A stretch of 23,611 bases of DNA, taken from the NCBI GenBank assembly GCA_044224705.1, contig JBGAJY010000068.1:1-23611 (forward strand). Direction: 5' to 3'. Positions 7,843-16,765 of the stretch are shown piece after piece. The notes under the pieces were generated by a model. It had not been told where the DNA came from, did not search any database, and worked only from the letters and a program-made list of their open reading frames with translations. Position 1 is the first letter of the stretch. Each line of letters opens with the position of its first letter. This DNA comes from M3007 sp044224705 (GTDB taxonomy: Bacteria; Bacteroidota; Bacteroidia; Chitinophagales; Saprospiraceae). Made by a program: the position numbers and the translations under genes.

Positions 7843-10800
7843 ATGAAAAAACACCTCCTCCTCCGGAAACGCGTGTTTCCAACCTGCCTGCTGTTGAACC
7901 GAAGGTTTATGCTGCTTCATCTGGCGATTGCCGCCATCTTTCTGCTGGCCACGCCGGTAGCCGGCTTTTGCCATCCCATCTTTAACGAGCCTGCCGCTGC
8001 GCTGAATGCCACGGACCGGCGAATAACGGGCACCGTCGTGTCGGATACCGGCGAGCCGCTGGTCGGCGTCAGCATCAAGGTGCAGGGCGCCAATGTGGGC
8101 GCCGTCACCGATGTCAGCGGGAGTTTTTCGATCGAGGCTCCGGACGATGCGGTGCTGGTTTTTACCTACACCGGCTTTGAAACCCAGGTAGTCCCCGTCA
8201 ACGGGCAAAGCGTGTTGCGGGTGGTGCTGGTGCCGGCCGTCAGCCAGTTGGGTGAAGTGGTCGTGGTGGGATACGGCACGCAAAGGAAAAAGGACCTGAC
8301 CGGTTCCGTGTCGGTACTGTCGTCCAAAGACCTGGAAAATCGCGCCAGCACGCAATTCGGCAACGCCATCGAAGGCAAAGCCGCCGGCGTACAGGTGATC
8401 CGCTCCTCGGGTCAGCCACAGGCGGGCTTCTCCATCCGCGTACGGGGCACCTCCTCCATCACCTCCGGCAGCGACCCGCTATATGTGGTCGACGGGGTGC
8501 CGACGTACAACACGAACGAGATCAATCCGGCCGACATCGAGAGCATCAGCATCCTTAAAGACGCCTCCTCGGCCGCCGTGTACGGCAGCAGCGGCGCCAA
8601 CGGCGTAGTGCTGATCACCACCAAACGCGGCCACAACCAGCCGCTCCAACTCAGTTTCAACACTTCCGCCACGTTCTCGACGGCCTGGAAAAGGATGGAC
8701 GTGCTCAATGCCGACCAGTTCCGCGAACTGGTGACCGAAATGGGCGAATCGACCGACTGGAGCAAGTACAACGCCAATACCGACTGGCAGGACGAAATTT
8801 TCAGGACGGCATTTACCCAAAACTATCAGCTGTCGGCCGCCGGCGGTACGCGAAAAACCACTTACTACCTCTCCGGTTCCTACCTCGGCCAAAACGGCAT
8901 CGTGCTGAACAACTCGCTGCACCGCGGAACGGCCAAACTAAACCTCGACCACCAGTTTTCGCGCTACCTGAAAGTGGGCACGGCGCTGGCTTACGACAAA
9001 TGGACCGACCGCGACGTGCCTGAAAACCAGCGCAACGGCGTCATCGCCCGCTTGTACACGGCCATGCCGAACATCGGTATCCGCAACCCCGACAAACCCG
9101 GCGAATACGCCCGCAGCCCGTTTATCAACGACCTGGAAAACCCCGTTTCCACGGTATACCAGCCCGATCACAAGTTTGAAAACAGCCGGATTCACGGCAA
9201 TGTCTACGCCGAATCGGAGATCCTGACGGGCCTGAAACTGAAAAGCCTCTTCGGCTACGAACGATCGAACGGCCTGTTCACTTCCTTCCAGGATTCCGTG
9301 CAGACCCGCTACGGCCAGTCGCTGAAAGGCCTCGCCGCCGAAAATACCTACGACTACACGTACTGGATCACCGAGAACACGGCCAACTACACGACCGCTT
9401 TCGGGCGCAACAACCTCGCGCTGATGGGTGGCTTTATCGCCTCCCGCCAAACGAACGACAACCTGTACAAATCTTCGCACGACTTCACGGGCGCTCCCGA
9501 CAACAACGTCGAATCAGGCAACGTGAAAGCCACGCCGTATTCCGACTACGCCCGGCAGTCGCACGTGGCGTTCATCGGCCGCGCCAATTACGTGTTCGCC
9601 GACAAGTATTTCCTTACCTCCAATTTCCGCGCCGACGGCTCCGGGCAGTTCTCGCCGAAACACCGCTGGGGTTATTTCCCCTCCTTCTCCGCCGGCTGGC
9701 GCTTGTCGGAAGAAGGTTTTTTGAAAGACGTCACCGACCTGAACGAGCTGAAAATCAGGGCCGGATGGGGCCTCGTGGGCAACGACCGCTCGCGCCCCTA
9801 CGCCTGGTACGGCCTCGTGGATACCCTGCAGAAATACCTGATCGGCGGGGTGGAACAACCCGCCTTCATCAATACGACCCTTGAAAATTCGGACCTCCGC
9901 TGGGAAAAAACCTCGCAGATCGACATCGGTATCGACATCGCGGCGTTCAACAACCGGCTGACGTTCATCGCCGATTATTACGTCAAAAAAACGACCGACC
10001 TGCTGCTGGAAGTCACCCAGCCGCACAGCACGGGCTTTTCCACGGCTTTGCAAAACGCCGGCAGCCTCGAGAACCGGGGCGTGGAATTCCAGCTCAGCAC
10101 CCGGAATTTCGTGCGGGAGGATTTCCGCTGGTCCACCGATTTCAACATCTCCTTCAACCGCGGAAAAGTGCTCGACATCGTGGGCACCACCCTGCACACC
10201 GGCGAAGTGAACCCCGCCGGCACCAGCCTCAACACGGCCATCGTGCAGGAAGGCTCCCCGCTCGGATCGTTTTACGGCAAATACGCACGCGGCGTAGACC
10301 CCTACTCGGGTAAGATCATTTTCTACAAAGGCTCCGACGGCTCCGACAGCGTGGGCATCATCGGCAATGCCAACCCCGACTTCGTGTACGGTTTCGGCAA
10401 CTCCTTCGGCTACAAAAACTTCACCCTCGACTTCTTCTTCCAGGGCGTGTACGGCAACGAAATCCTCAACGCCACGCGTATCCTCACCGAATCGATGGTG
10501 CTGCCCATGAACCAGTCGGCCGCCGTGCTGCGCCGCTGGAGAAAGCCGAACGACATCACGGACATCCCCGGCGTGTCGCCTTCGGACTGGTCCAATTCGG
10601 CGGTCTCCACGCGCTACGTGGAAAACGGTTCCTACCTGCGCCTCAAAACGGTGACCCTGGGCTATTCCATTCCGACGGAGAACCTCAAAAGGCTGAAAAT
10701 CAGTCGGTTCATGGTGTATTGCACTGTTGAGAACCTGCTCACGTTCACGAAATATTCGGGCTTCGATCCCGAGGTGAGCGCGTTCAGCGCTTCGGGCCAG

Positions 10801-10893
10801 GGCGCCACCAACCAGAACACGGCGCCGGGCGTCGATTTTGGCACCTACCCGCAATCCCGCGATTTCACCCTCGGCCTGAACATCACTTTTTAA
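7843..10893 (+). CDS. SusC/RagA-family TonB-linked outer membrane protein
   Basis: A 1016-aa TonB-dependent transporter that forms the outer-membrane pore of a SusCD glycan importer. A long N-terminal signal region (about 1-45) has a possible alternative start at M23. A carboxypeptidase-regulatory-like beta domain follows (about 60-140, starting ITGTVVSDTGEPLVGVS). Then come a TonB-box-like segment (EVVVVGYGTQRK), a plug domain with RVRGTSSI (near 199), DPLYVVDGVP (near 211) and NGVVLITTKRG (near 253-263), and a large beta barrel ending in an aromatic residue (TLGLNITF). There is no STN/FecR-signalling extension, which argues against ECF sigma/anti-sigma control. susD follows 14 bp later, so the pair is an operon. 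Substrate cannot be read from this protein; the downstream enzymes suggest an amino-sugar glycan. Confidence 0.96.
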   Translation: MKKHLLLRKRVFPTCLLLNRRFMLLHLAIAAIFLLATPVAGFCHPIFNEPAAALNATDRRITGTVVSDTGEPLVGVSIKVQGANVGAVTDVSGSFSIEAPDDAVLVFTYTGFETQVVPVNGQSVLRVVLVPAVSQLGEVVVVGYGTQRKKDLTGSVSVLSSKDLENRASTQFGNAIEGKAAGVQVIRSSGQPQAGFSIRVRGTSSITSGSDPLYVVDGVPTYNTNEINPADIESISILKDASSAAVYGSSGANGVVLITTKRGHNQPLQLSFNTSATFSTAWKRMDVLNADQFRELVTEMGESTDWSKYNANTDWQDEIFRTAFTQNYQLSAAGGTRKTTYYLSGSYLGQNGIVLNNSLHRGTAKLNLDHQFSRYLKVGTALAYDKWTDRDVPENQRNGVIARLYTAMPNIGIRNPDKPGEYARSPFINDLENPVSTVYQPDHKFENSRIHGNVYAESEILTGLKLKSLFGYERSNGLFTSFQDSVQTRYGQSLKGLAAENTYDYTYWITENTANYTTAFGRNNLALMGGFIASRQTNDNLYKSSHDFTGAPDNNVESGNVKATPYSDYARQSHVAFIGRANYVFADKYFLTSNFRADGSGQFSPKHRWGYFPSFSAGWRLSEEGFLKDVTDLNELKIRAGWGLVGNDRSRPYAWYGLVDTLQKYLIGGVEQPAFINTTLENSDLRWEKTSQIDIGIDIAAFNNRLTFIADYYVKKTTDLLLEVTQPHSTGFSTALQNAGSLENRGVEFQLSTRNFVREDFRWSTDFNISFNRGKVLDIVGTTLHTGEVNPAGTSLNTAIVQEGSPLGSFYGKYARGVDPYSGKIIFYKGSDGSDSVGIIGNANPDFVYGFGNSFGYKNFTLDFFFQGVYGNEILNATRILTESMVLPMNQSAAVLRRWRKPNDITDIPGVSPSDWSNSAVSTRYVENGSYLRLKTVTLGYSIPTENLKRLKISRFMVYCTVENLLTFTKYSGFDPEVSAFSASGQGATNQNTAPGVDFGTYPQSRDFTLGLNITF

Positions 10894-10907
10894 CGCTAAA
10901 ACTGTCG

Positions 10908-12449
10908 ATGAACATGAAAAAATATATCTTTTTACCGCAGGCCGCCCTCGTGCTCCTGGCGGTTTTGACGCTGGGCTCCTGCAAGGATTTCCTCGACGAC
11001 AAGCCCAAAACCTCCCTCACCACCGGCAACGCCTACGCCACGGCCGGAGATATTGAAAATGCGCTCACGGGCTGCTACAACCTGTTTTACGCCTCCGATT
11101 ATTACCAGTGGGAAAACGTGATGCTCAGCGACGTGCGCTCGGACAACGCCTACCCCGGCGGCAACAACGAAGAGACGTTTTTCGACTACGACCGCTTTAT
11201 CCTGCCGCCCAGCAACGACCACAACTTTGCCAACTGGTCGGCGCTGTACCGCGGCGTCGCCCGCTGCAACATCCTTTTGGAAAAAATCGGCGGCATCACC
11301 GACGCCTCCCTGAGCGAGCAGCGGCGCAATCAGATCATCGGCGAAGCCAGTTTCCTGCGCGCCTTTCATTTTTTCCAACTGGTGAAAATGTACGGCGGCG
11401 TGCCGCTCGAACTCGAATCGAACACGGCCGACCCCGATGTGACCCGCAAGGCCCGCGCCTCGGAACGCGAAGTGTACGACCAGATCGTGGCCGACCTCGA
11501 AACGGCCGTGAACAAGCTGCCCGACAGCTACGACGGCAACCCGGCGGTCAATAAAGTGCGCGCCACCAAAGGCGCCGCCAACGCTTTGCTGGCCAAAGTG
11601 TGGGCACAGCGCAGCGACCGCGATTACAACCACGTGCTGCAGCACTGCAACGCGGTGGTCGGCAGCCCGGCGGGCTATTCCCTGCTGCCGAATTACGCCG
11701 ACCTGTTCGACGGGAACCATTACCTGAACACGGAATCGATCCTCGAAATCCCGTTCCAGGAAGGCAACTGGGCGGCGTCCTGCTGGGGCATCGAACTGTA
11801 CCTGGCGCCCGAAGACGGCTGGCAGAAATACTGCGTGCCGTCCAAAGACCTCGTGGCCGCCTACGACGCAGCCGGCGACGACGTCCGCAAAAGCGCCAAT
11901 ATCGTGTTCATGAACCGCGACGCCAACGGCGACCCGATCAGCTGGGCCGATGAAAACTGGAACCCCTGCGCCGACCCGGCCACGAGCATTCCGTTCAATT
12001 TCAAACAAAAACACCCGGCCGGATGGGCCAGCGGCGACGACTATTACCTGCTCCGCCTGGCCGATATTTTACTGCTGAAAGCCGAGGCCCAGAACGAACT
12101 CGGCAGCACCGCCGACGCCGCTGCCACCCTCAACCTCGTGCGCGAACGCGCGGGTCTCAGCCCCGTGTCGGCCGGCCTGTCGAAACAGGACATGAAACTG
12201 GCTATCCTGAACGAAAGAAGGCTGGAACTCGCGTTTGAAGCCCAGCGCTGGGACGACCTGGTGCGTTCGGGCGAAGCAACCAACGTGATGACCACCCTCA
12301 ACGAATTCACCTACACCTGCGCCGACGGCGTAGTGGGGCCGCCCGTCAAAATGGACTATTCGCACTGCGACCAAAACCACTGGATCATGCCGATCCCGCA
12401 ACTGGAAATGGATGCGAACCCGAATCTGGTGCAGAACCCGGGGTATTGA
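10908..12449 (+). CDS. SusD/RagB-family surface glycan-binding lipoprotein
   Basis: A 513-aa SusD-like lipoprotein that would act as the lid over SusC and bind oligosaccharides at the cell surface. The signal peptide ends in a lipobox (LTLGSC, lipidated cysteine C25), followed by the acidic KDFLDD region that favours surface export. The SusD-like N-terminal half contains GEASFLRAFHFFQLVKMYGG (near 145). The C-terminal RagB part has LRLADILLLKAEAQNELG (near 382), LVRERAGL, and LNERRLELAFEAQRWDDLVR. It ends in the usual IMPIPQLEMDANPNLVQNPGY pattern. Translation may begin at either of two close methionines. No SusE/F-like protein follows. The next feature is a long inverted repeat and then GH20. 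Confidence 0.96.
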   Translation: MNMKKYIFLPQAALVLLAVLTLGSCKDFLDDKPKTSLTTGNAYATAGDIENALTGCYNLFYASDYYQWENVMLSDVRSDNAYPGGNNEETFFDYDRFILPPSNDHNFANWSALYRGVARCNILLEKIGGITDASLSEQRRNQIIGEASFLRAFHFFQLVKMYGGVPLELESNTADPDVTRKARASEREVYDQIVADLETAVNKLPDSYDGNPAVNKVRATKGAANALLAKVWAQRSDRDYNHVLQHCNAVVGSPAGYSLLPNYADLFDGNHYLNTESILEIPFQEGNWAASCWGIELYLAPEDGWQKYCVPSKDLVAAYDAAGDDVRKSANIVFMNRDANGDPISWADENWNPCADPATSIPFNFKQKHPAGWASGDDYYLLRLADILLLKAEAQNELGSTADAAATLNLVRERAGLSPVSAGLSKQDMKLAILNERRLELAFEAQRWDDLVRSGEATNVMTTLNEFTYTCADGVVGPPVKMDYSHCDQNHWIMPIPQLEMDANPNLVQNPGY

Positions 12450-12487
12450 ACACATGCAAACCTGAGGCTGAATTTGACACGATTTCT

Positions 12488-12625
12488 TTTGACAAAGGTT
12501 TTTTAGACAGGATTTACAGGATTAACAGGATAAAAGTCGGCTTCGCCGACTTGCCCGCACATGGCGGCGAAGCCGACTTTTATCCTGTAAATCCTGTAAA
12601 TCCTGTCTAAAAAACCTTTGTCAAA
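12488..12625. repeat. Long inverted repeat A (61-bp arms)
   Basis: Arms 12488-12548 and 12565-12625 are inverted copies matching at 60 of 61 positions, with a 16-bp spacer. Each arm carries about three 9-bp ATCCTGTAA-type units, an AAGTCGGCTTCGCC segment that itself folds back, and outer TTTGACAAAGG / CCTTTGTCAAA ends. It occupies much of the 307-bp gap between susD and GH20; the remaining sequence (12450-12487 and 12626-12756) shows no gene. In RNA it would form a very stable stem after susD, which could end or protect the susCD transcript. No transposase is nearby. It is related to repeat B after GH20. Confidence 0.92.
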
Positions 12626-12756
12626 TGATGAAATCAAGTTTCAAGTGGGCAGACTTGTCAAAATCGCCAGCCCTTTGAATTTCTAATTCGCATAAATTTT
12701 GGGATAAACGGTGTCATATTTTACGCCGTTTTTCCAGTCAACCTTCCCTCGCACAC

Positions 12757-15294
12757 ATGAATCGTTTTACCCTCCTTCTGTTCGTATTCGGCACTTGTTT
12801 ACTGTTGACCGGCGCCCGGCGCCCGCCCGGATTTGATGAAAAAGACCTGCTGATCAGATGGCAGCTCCTGGGCAATAATTACCGGAATTCGGAGCAAAGC
12901 TTATCGGCTTTTACCCTGTTCAACAAAGGCACAACGCCTTTCCCGGCCGCCGGCTGGACCCTTTATTTCAGTTCGGGCAGGGAAATGGACGACACCCGGC
13001 CGGCCGGCGGCGTCGACATCCGGCGGGTGAACGGCGACGTGTACAAAATCACCCCCACGGCATCTTTCCGCGCCATTGCCCCCGGTGATTCGACGCGCAT
13101 CGAGTATTTTTCAAACGGGCTGCTGATCAATTATACGGCCGTGCCGGCAGGCATGTACATCGTTTGGGACAAAGCGCCCGACAAAGGCTATTCGATCCCG
13201 CATTTTGAGGTATCGCCTTTGAAAAACACCGTCGAGGGCGTGTTCACGGCAGAAAGGATTTTTCAGCAAAACAGCCTGATACAGGACATCCCGGCAGCCG
13301 GTTTGCCTAAAATATTCCCCACCCCGGCGGAATACCGGGAAATGCCCGGCGCGTTCACGCTGAGTGCCGCGGTCAGTATTCAAAGCGATTCTTCCTTCCG
13401 GACGGAGGCGGAATACCTGGCTGCCGAACTGGGCAGAATCTTTTCCAAAAAAATCCCCGTCCGTTACGGCGCGGGCCCAGGAAGCATTGTTTTGCAAAAA
13501 GAAGACAGGAAAGAGGAGGCCTACCGGCTCAGCGTCGGCGGGGAAAAAATCGTTCTTTCGGCGGGTTCTGGCGCAGGCATTTTTTACGGGATTCAATCGT
13601 TGTGGTCGCTGGCGCCCCCCCGTTTGTGGAACGGCTCCCCGCAGCACAGCGCCGCCATCCCGGCCGTGGAAGTACGCGACGAACCGCGCTTCGGCTACCG
13701 CAGCCTGATGCTCGACGTGGCGCGCAATTTCAAGCCGAAACAGCAGATTTTGAAGGTGCTCGACCTGATGGCCCTGTACAAACTGAACGTGCTGCACTTC
13801 CATTTCAGCGACGACGAAGGCTGGCGCATCGAGATGCCTTCGCTGCCCGAACTGACCGAAGTGGGGGCGAAAAGAGGCCATACCACCGACAGCAAAACCA
13901 TGTTGCCTGCCTCCTACGCCTCGGGTCCCGAACCGGGCAAATCGCTCGGCAGCGGCTACTTTACGAGAGCCGATTTTATCGACATATTGAAATACGCCAA
14001 AGAGCGGCACATCCGCGTGATCCCCGAAATCGAAACGCCGGGGCACAGCCGCGCAGCGATCAAGGCGATGGATGCGCGATACGACCGGTTTATACGCCAG
14101 GGCAAAAAACAGGAGGCGGAACAATACCTGCTTAGCGACCACGCCGACCGTTCGGTGTACAGTTCGGCGCAGCAATGGACGGACAACGTCATGTGCGTGG
14201 CGCTGCCCTCCGTGTACCGTTTCCTCGAAACGGTGATGGACGACCTGCGGCGCATGTACAATGACGCAGGGGCGCCCCTGACAACCATTCATCTCGGCGG
14301 CGACGAAGTGCCCGCAGGGGTCTGGGAGCGGTCGCCGGCCTGCCAGGCCCTGGTCGGGAACGACTCGGCCGTGCGCGAAACCGACGACCTGTGGTACTAT
14401 TATTTCAGCCGCGTCAACGCGATGCTGCAATCGAAAGGACTTTTTATGTCGGCCTGGGAAGAGGCAGGTATGCGCAAAACCGCGCTCGACGGGCAAAAAA
14501 CGCTGATCGTGAACGGCCGTTTTGCCGACGCCGGCATGCAGCTGCACGTCTGGAACAACGTGGTGGGCTGGGGCGCCGAAGACCTGCCTTACCGGCTGGC
14601 CAACGCGGGCTACAAAGTGGTGCTCTCACCCGTGAGCAACAACTACCTCGATCTGGCTTATTTCAAGCATCCCGACGAACCCGGTTTTTACTGGGGCGGT
14701 TTCCAGGACATCGACAAGCCTTTCTATTTCATCCCTTTCGACTATTATAAAACATCGTTTGAAGGACCCGACGGCAATCCGGTGGACCCCTCTATGTTTC
14801 AATGCAAGGAACGGCTCACTGATTTCGGGCGCTCCAATATCGTGGGTATCGAAGGGCTGCTTTGGGCGGAAAACCTGCGCAGCGTCGACCTGATGGAGTA
14901 CATGCTGCTGCCCAAACTGCTGGGCGTGGCCGAACGCGCCTGGGCCCCCGATCCGGCCTGGGCCGGCGACAAAGCCCAAATGGACCGCCTGTACCTCGAT
15001 GCCTGGTCGGTTTTTGTCAACGTGATGGGTAAAAGGGAACTGCCGAGGCTCGATTATTTCGCCGGCGGATTCCAATACCGCATTCCTTGGCCCGGCGCAC
15101 AGGCGGAAAACGGGCTGGTGTCGGCCAATATTCAGTTTCCTGGCCTGATGCTGCGCTACACGACCGACGGTTCGGAGCCGACGGTGCGCAGCAGGGTGTA
15201 TTCGGGCGCCATTGCTGAAAAAGGAACTGTCAAAATTAAAGCCTTCGACGGCCGTGGCCGGGGCAGCCTGACCACGATTGTTGAGAACAAATGA
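12757..15294 (+). CDS. GH20 beta-N-acetylhexosaminidase (chitobiase-like)
   Basis: An 845-aa exported exo-hexosaminidase releasing terminal beta-linked GlcNAc or GalNAc by substrate-assisted catalysis. Order: signal peptide (about 1-20), chitobiase N-terminal carbohydrate-binding-like domain (about 30-170, LLIRWQLLGNNYRN), GH20b domain (about 185-305), and the catalytic TIM barrel (about 310-735). The barrel shows YRSLMLDVARNF, LHFHFSDDEGWR (to R357), EIETPGHS and the catalytic pair D516-E517 in HLGGDEVP. The end is a chitobiase C-terminal-like domain (LRYTTDGSEPTVRSRVYSG). This matches the family's full-length architecture. No lipobox is clear, so a periplasmic site is likely. It is flanked by inverted repeats A and B and followed by a terminator hairpin, so it may be a separate transcription unit. 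Confidence 0.95.
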   Translation: MNRFTLLLFVFGTCLLLTGARRPPGFDEKDLLIRWQLLGNNYRNSEQSLSAFTLFNKGTTPFPAAGWTLYFSSGREMDDTRPAGGVDIRRVNGDVYKITPTASFRAIAPGDSTRIEYFSNGLLINYTAVPAGMYIVWDKAPDKGYSIPHFEVSPLKNTVEGVFTAERIFQQNSLIQDIPAAGLPKIFPTPAEYREMPGAFTLSAAVSIQSDSSFRTEAEYLAAELGRIFSKKIPVRYGAGPGSIVLQKEDRKEEAYRLSVGGEKIVLSAGSGAGIFYGIQSLWSLAPPRLWNGSPQHSAAIPAVEVRDEPRFGYRSLMLDVARNFKPKQQILKVLDLMALYKLNVLHFHFSDDEGWRIEMPSLPELTEVGAKRGHTTDSKTMLPASYASGPEPGKSLGSGYFTRADFIDILKYAKERHIRVIPEIETPGHSRAAIKAMDARYDRFIRQGKKQEAEQYLLSDHADRSVYSSAQQWTDNVMCVALPSVYRFLETVMDDLRRMYNDAGAPLTTIHLGGDEVPAGVWERSPACQALVGNDSAVRETDDLWYYYFSRVNAMLQSKGLFMSAWEEAGMRKTALDGQKTLIVNGRFADAGMQLHVWNNVVGWGAEDLPYRLANAGYKVVLSPVSNNYLDLAYFKHPDEPGFYWGGFQDIDKPFYFIPFDYYKTSFEGPDGNPVDPSMFQCKERLTDFGRSNIVGIEGLLWAENLRSVDLMEYMLLPKLLGVAERAWAPDPAWAGDKAQMDRLYLDAWSVFVNVMGKRELPRLDYFAGGFQYRIPWPGAQAENGLVSANIQFPGLMLRYTTDGSEPTVRSRVYSGAIAEKGTVKIKAFDGRGRGSLTTIVENK

Positions 15295-15317
15295 CTCGTG
15301 AGAGGCCATAAGCAAAT

Positions 15318-15344
15318 ACCTGACCCCCATAGGTCAGGTTTTTT
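15318..15344 (+). terminator. Rho-independent terminator after GH20
   Basis: An 8-bp stem (ACCTGACC at 15318-15325, GGTCAGGT at 15332-15339) with a 6-nt loop leads into a run of T (15339-15344). It starts 24 bp past the GH20 stop codon. Form and position are typical of an intrinsic terminator, and repeat B follows directly. Confidence 0.7.
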
Positions 15345-15563
15345 GACAGGAGTGTTTTTTTTGACAGGAGTGTTTTTTTGACAGGATTTACAGGATTTAC
15401 AGGATAAAGTCGTGTCGGCTTCGCCCCCATTCGTGGCAAGCCGGCGAAGCCGGCGTTTATCCTGTAAATCCTGTAAATCCATGGCGGCGAAGCCGACACG
15501 ACTTTATCCTGTAAATCCTGTAAATCCTGTAAATCCTGTCAAAAAAAACACTCCTGTCAAAAA
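15345..15563. repeat. Composite inverted repeat B
   Basis: This is a nested relative of repeat A filling the gap between GH20 and the NagX-like gene (the 326-bp gap 15295-15620 otherwise holds only the terminator). The unit GACAGGAGTG plus a T-run occurs twice (15345-15362, 15363-15379), then ATCCTGTAA-type units in inverse orientation and a GTCGTGTCGGCTTCGCC segment to 15425. The right arm (15484-15563) mirrors 15358-15425 but has one extra 9-bp unit and one extra A. Between them, 15439-15480 is another right-arm-like copy with GCCGGCGAAGCCGGC. The differing unit number suggests slippage or nested insertion. Confidence 0.88.
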
Positions 15564-15620
15564 TCACTGCCTGGCCGGCAAAGCATCCTCATTTTCTCCA
15601 AATTCACATAAAACACGGCG

Positions 15621-16730
15621 ATGACGAAACCCTCCCTTCCCCAGCGACTGGCCTCCCTCGACGCCCTGCGGGGTTTCGACATGCTCTGGATCATGGGCGC
15701 CGACGAACTGGCACACGAAGCGGCCAAGGTGTGGAGCAACGGCTTTTTTAACGCGCTGTCCATCCAGATGGACCACGCCGAATGGAACGGTTTCAGGGCC
15801 TATGACCTGATTTTCCCCTTGTTCCTGTTCATCGCGGGCGTGGCCACGCCGTACTCCGTGGGCAAGGAACTGGAAAAAGGGACCCCGAGGAACAAACTGC
15901 TGCTTCGGATTGTGCGCCGGGGGCTCGTCCTGGTGCTGCTCGGCATTATTTACAACAACGGACTGGCACTCAACCCCATTGAAAAACTGCGCTTTCCGAG
16001 CGTGCTCGGCCGCATCGGCACCGCTTACATGTTGGCCAATATCATTTATTTATACGCCGGGAAAAGGGCGCAGGCCATCTGGTGCGCGGCCCTGCTCATC
16101 GGCTACTGGCTGCTGATGAAATGCTTTTCGGCCCCCGGATTCGCGGCGGGTGACCTTACGATGGAAGGCAATTTTGCTTCGTACGTCGACCGTTTGCTGA
16201 TGCCCGGCAGCCTGTACCTGGGCATCCACGACCCGGAAGGTCTCCTGTCGACCATGCCGGCCATCAGCACGGGCCTCATGGGCATCCTGACCGGGCAGTT
16301 TTTAAGGGGCAATGACGCGGCGCCGGCTAAAAAGGCCCTGTACCTCCTGTTCGCAGGCCTTGTTCTGATCCTCGCAGCCCAGGGCTGGAGCCTGTTTTTT
16401 CCGATCAATAAAAACCTGTGGACCAGTTCCTTCGCCCTGCAGGCCGGCGGCATCAGCCTCGTGCTGCTGTCGGGTTTTTACTACGTCATCGACGTGCGGG
16501 GCTACCAAAAATGGGCCTTCTTTTTTCGGATCATCGGGCTGAATTCCATCCTGATCTACATGTCCGTCGTTTTTATCGACTGGGAATTTACGGCAAAAGC
16601 CGCGCTGGGCTGGCTGGCCCAACTCGCCGGCAGTCCTTTCGAACTGCTCGTCACGATCCTCGGCATCATGGCGATCAAGTGGCTTTTCCTCTATTTTATG
16701 TATAAAAAGAACGTTTTCTTACGGGTCTGA
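15621..16730 (+). CDS. NagX/HGSNAT-like membrane N-acetyltransferase
   Basis: A 369-aa polytopic protein (about ten hydrophobic helices) of the family including bacterial NagX/DUF5009 and lysosomal heparan-alpha-glucosaminide N-acetyltransferase. The family moves acetyl groups across the membrane onto terminal glucosamine. The N-terminus has RLASLDALRGFDMLWIMG, and the conserved loop is DHAEWNGFRAYDLIFPLFLF (51-70). H52 is the candidate acetyl-carrying histidine by analogy with HGSNAT. LGRIGTAYML and a LNSILIYM helix follow. The exact reaction in bacteria is poorly defined, so the function is inferred from homology and from the GH20 and esterase neighbours. The SASA-GDPD gene begins 35 bp downstream, so the two are probably co-transcribed. 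The gene is separated from GH20 by a terminator and repeat B. Confidence 0.85.
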   Translation: MTKPSLPQRLASLDALRGFDMLWIMGADELAHEAAKVWSNGFFNALSIQMDHAEWNGFRAYDLIFPLFLFIAGVATPYSVGKELEKGTPRNKLLLRIVRRGLVLVLLGIIYNNGLALNPIEKLRFPSVLGRIGTAYMLANIIYLYAGKRAQAIWCAALLIGYWLLMKCFSAPGFAAGDLTMEGNFASYVDRLLMPGSLYLGIHDPEGLLSTMPAISTGLMGILTGQFLRGNDAAPAKKALYLLFAGLVLILAAQGWSLFFPINKNLWTSSFALQAGGISLVLLSGFYYVIDVRGYQKWAFFFRIIGLNSILIYMSVVFIDWEFTAKAALGWLAQLAGSPFELLVTILGIMAIKWLFLYFMYKKNVFLRV

Positions 16731-16765
16731 CCGCCGTTTGAGTCATTTATTACCCTTTCACGATC

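Noticed and set aside
12511..12606. Repeated ATCCTGTAA units suggesting a CRISPR-like array
   Set aside because: Units are 9 bp and contiguous with no unique spacers, and they are arranged as two inverted arms; no cas genes are present.
9514..14547. Long minus-strand open frames over susC, susD and GH20 (up to about 480 codons)
   Set aside because: They are antisense to clearly homologous genes, rich in R/H/V/G from GC-biased complementary codons, and show no recognisable domain.
12488..15563. GH20 gene as the cargo of an insertion sequence
   Set aside because: The flanking repeats are each palindromic rather than simple terminal repeats; no transposase and no clear target-site duplication are visible. 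Kept only as a cassette hypothesis.
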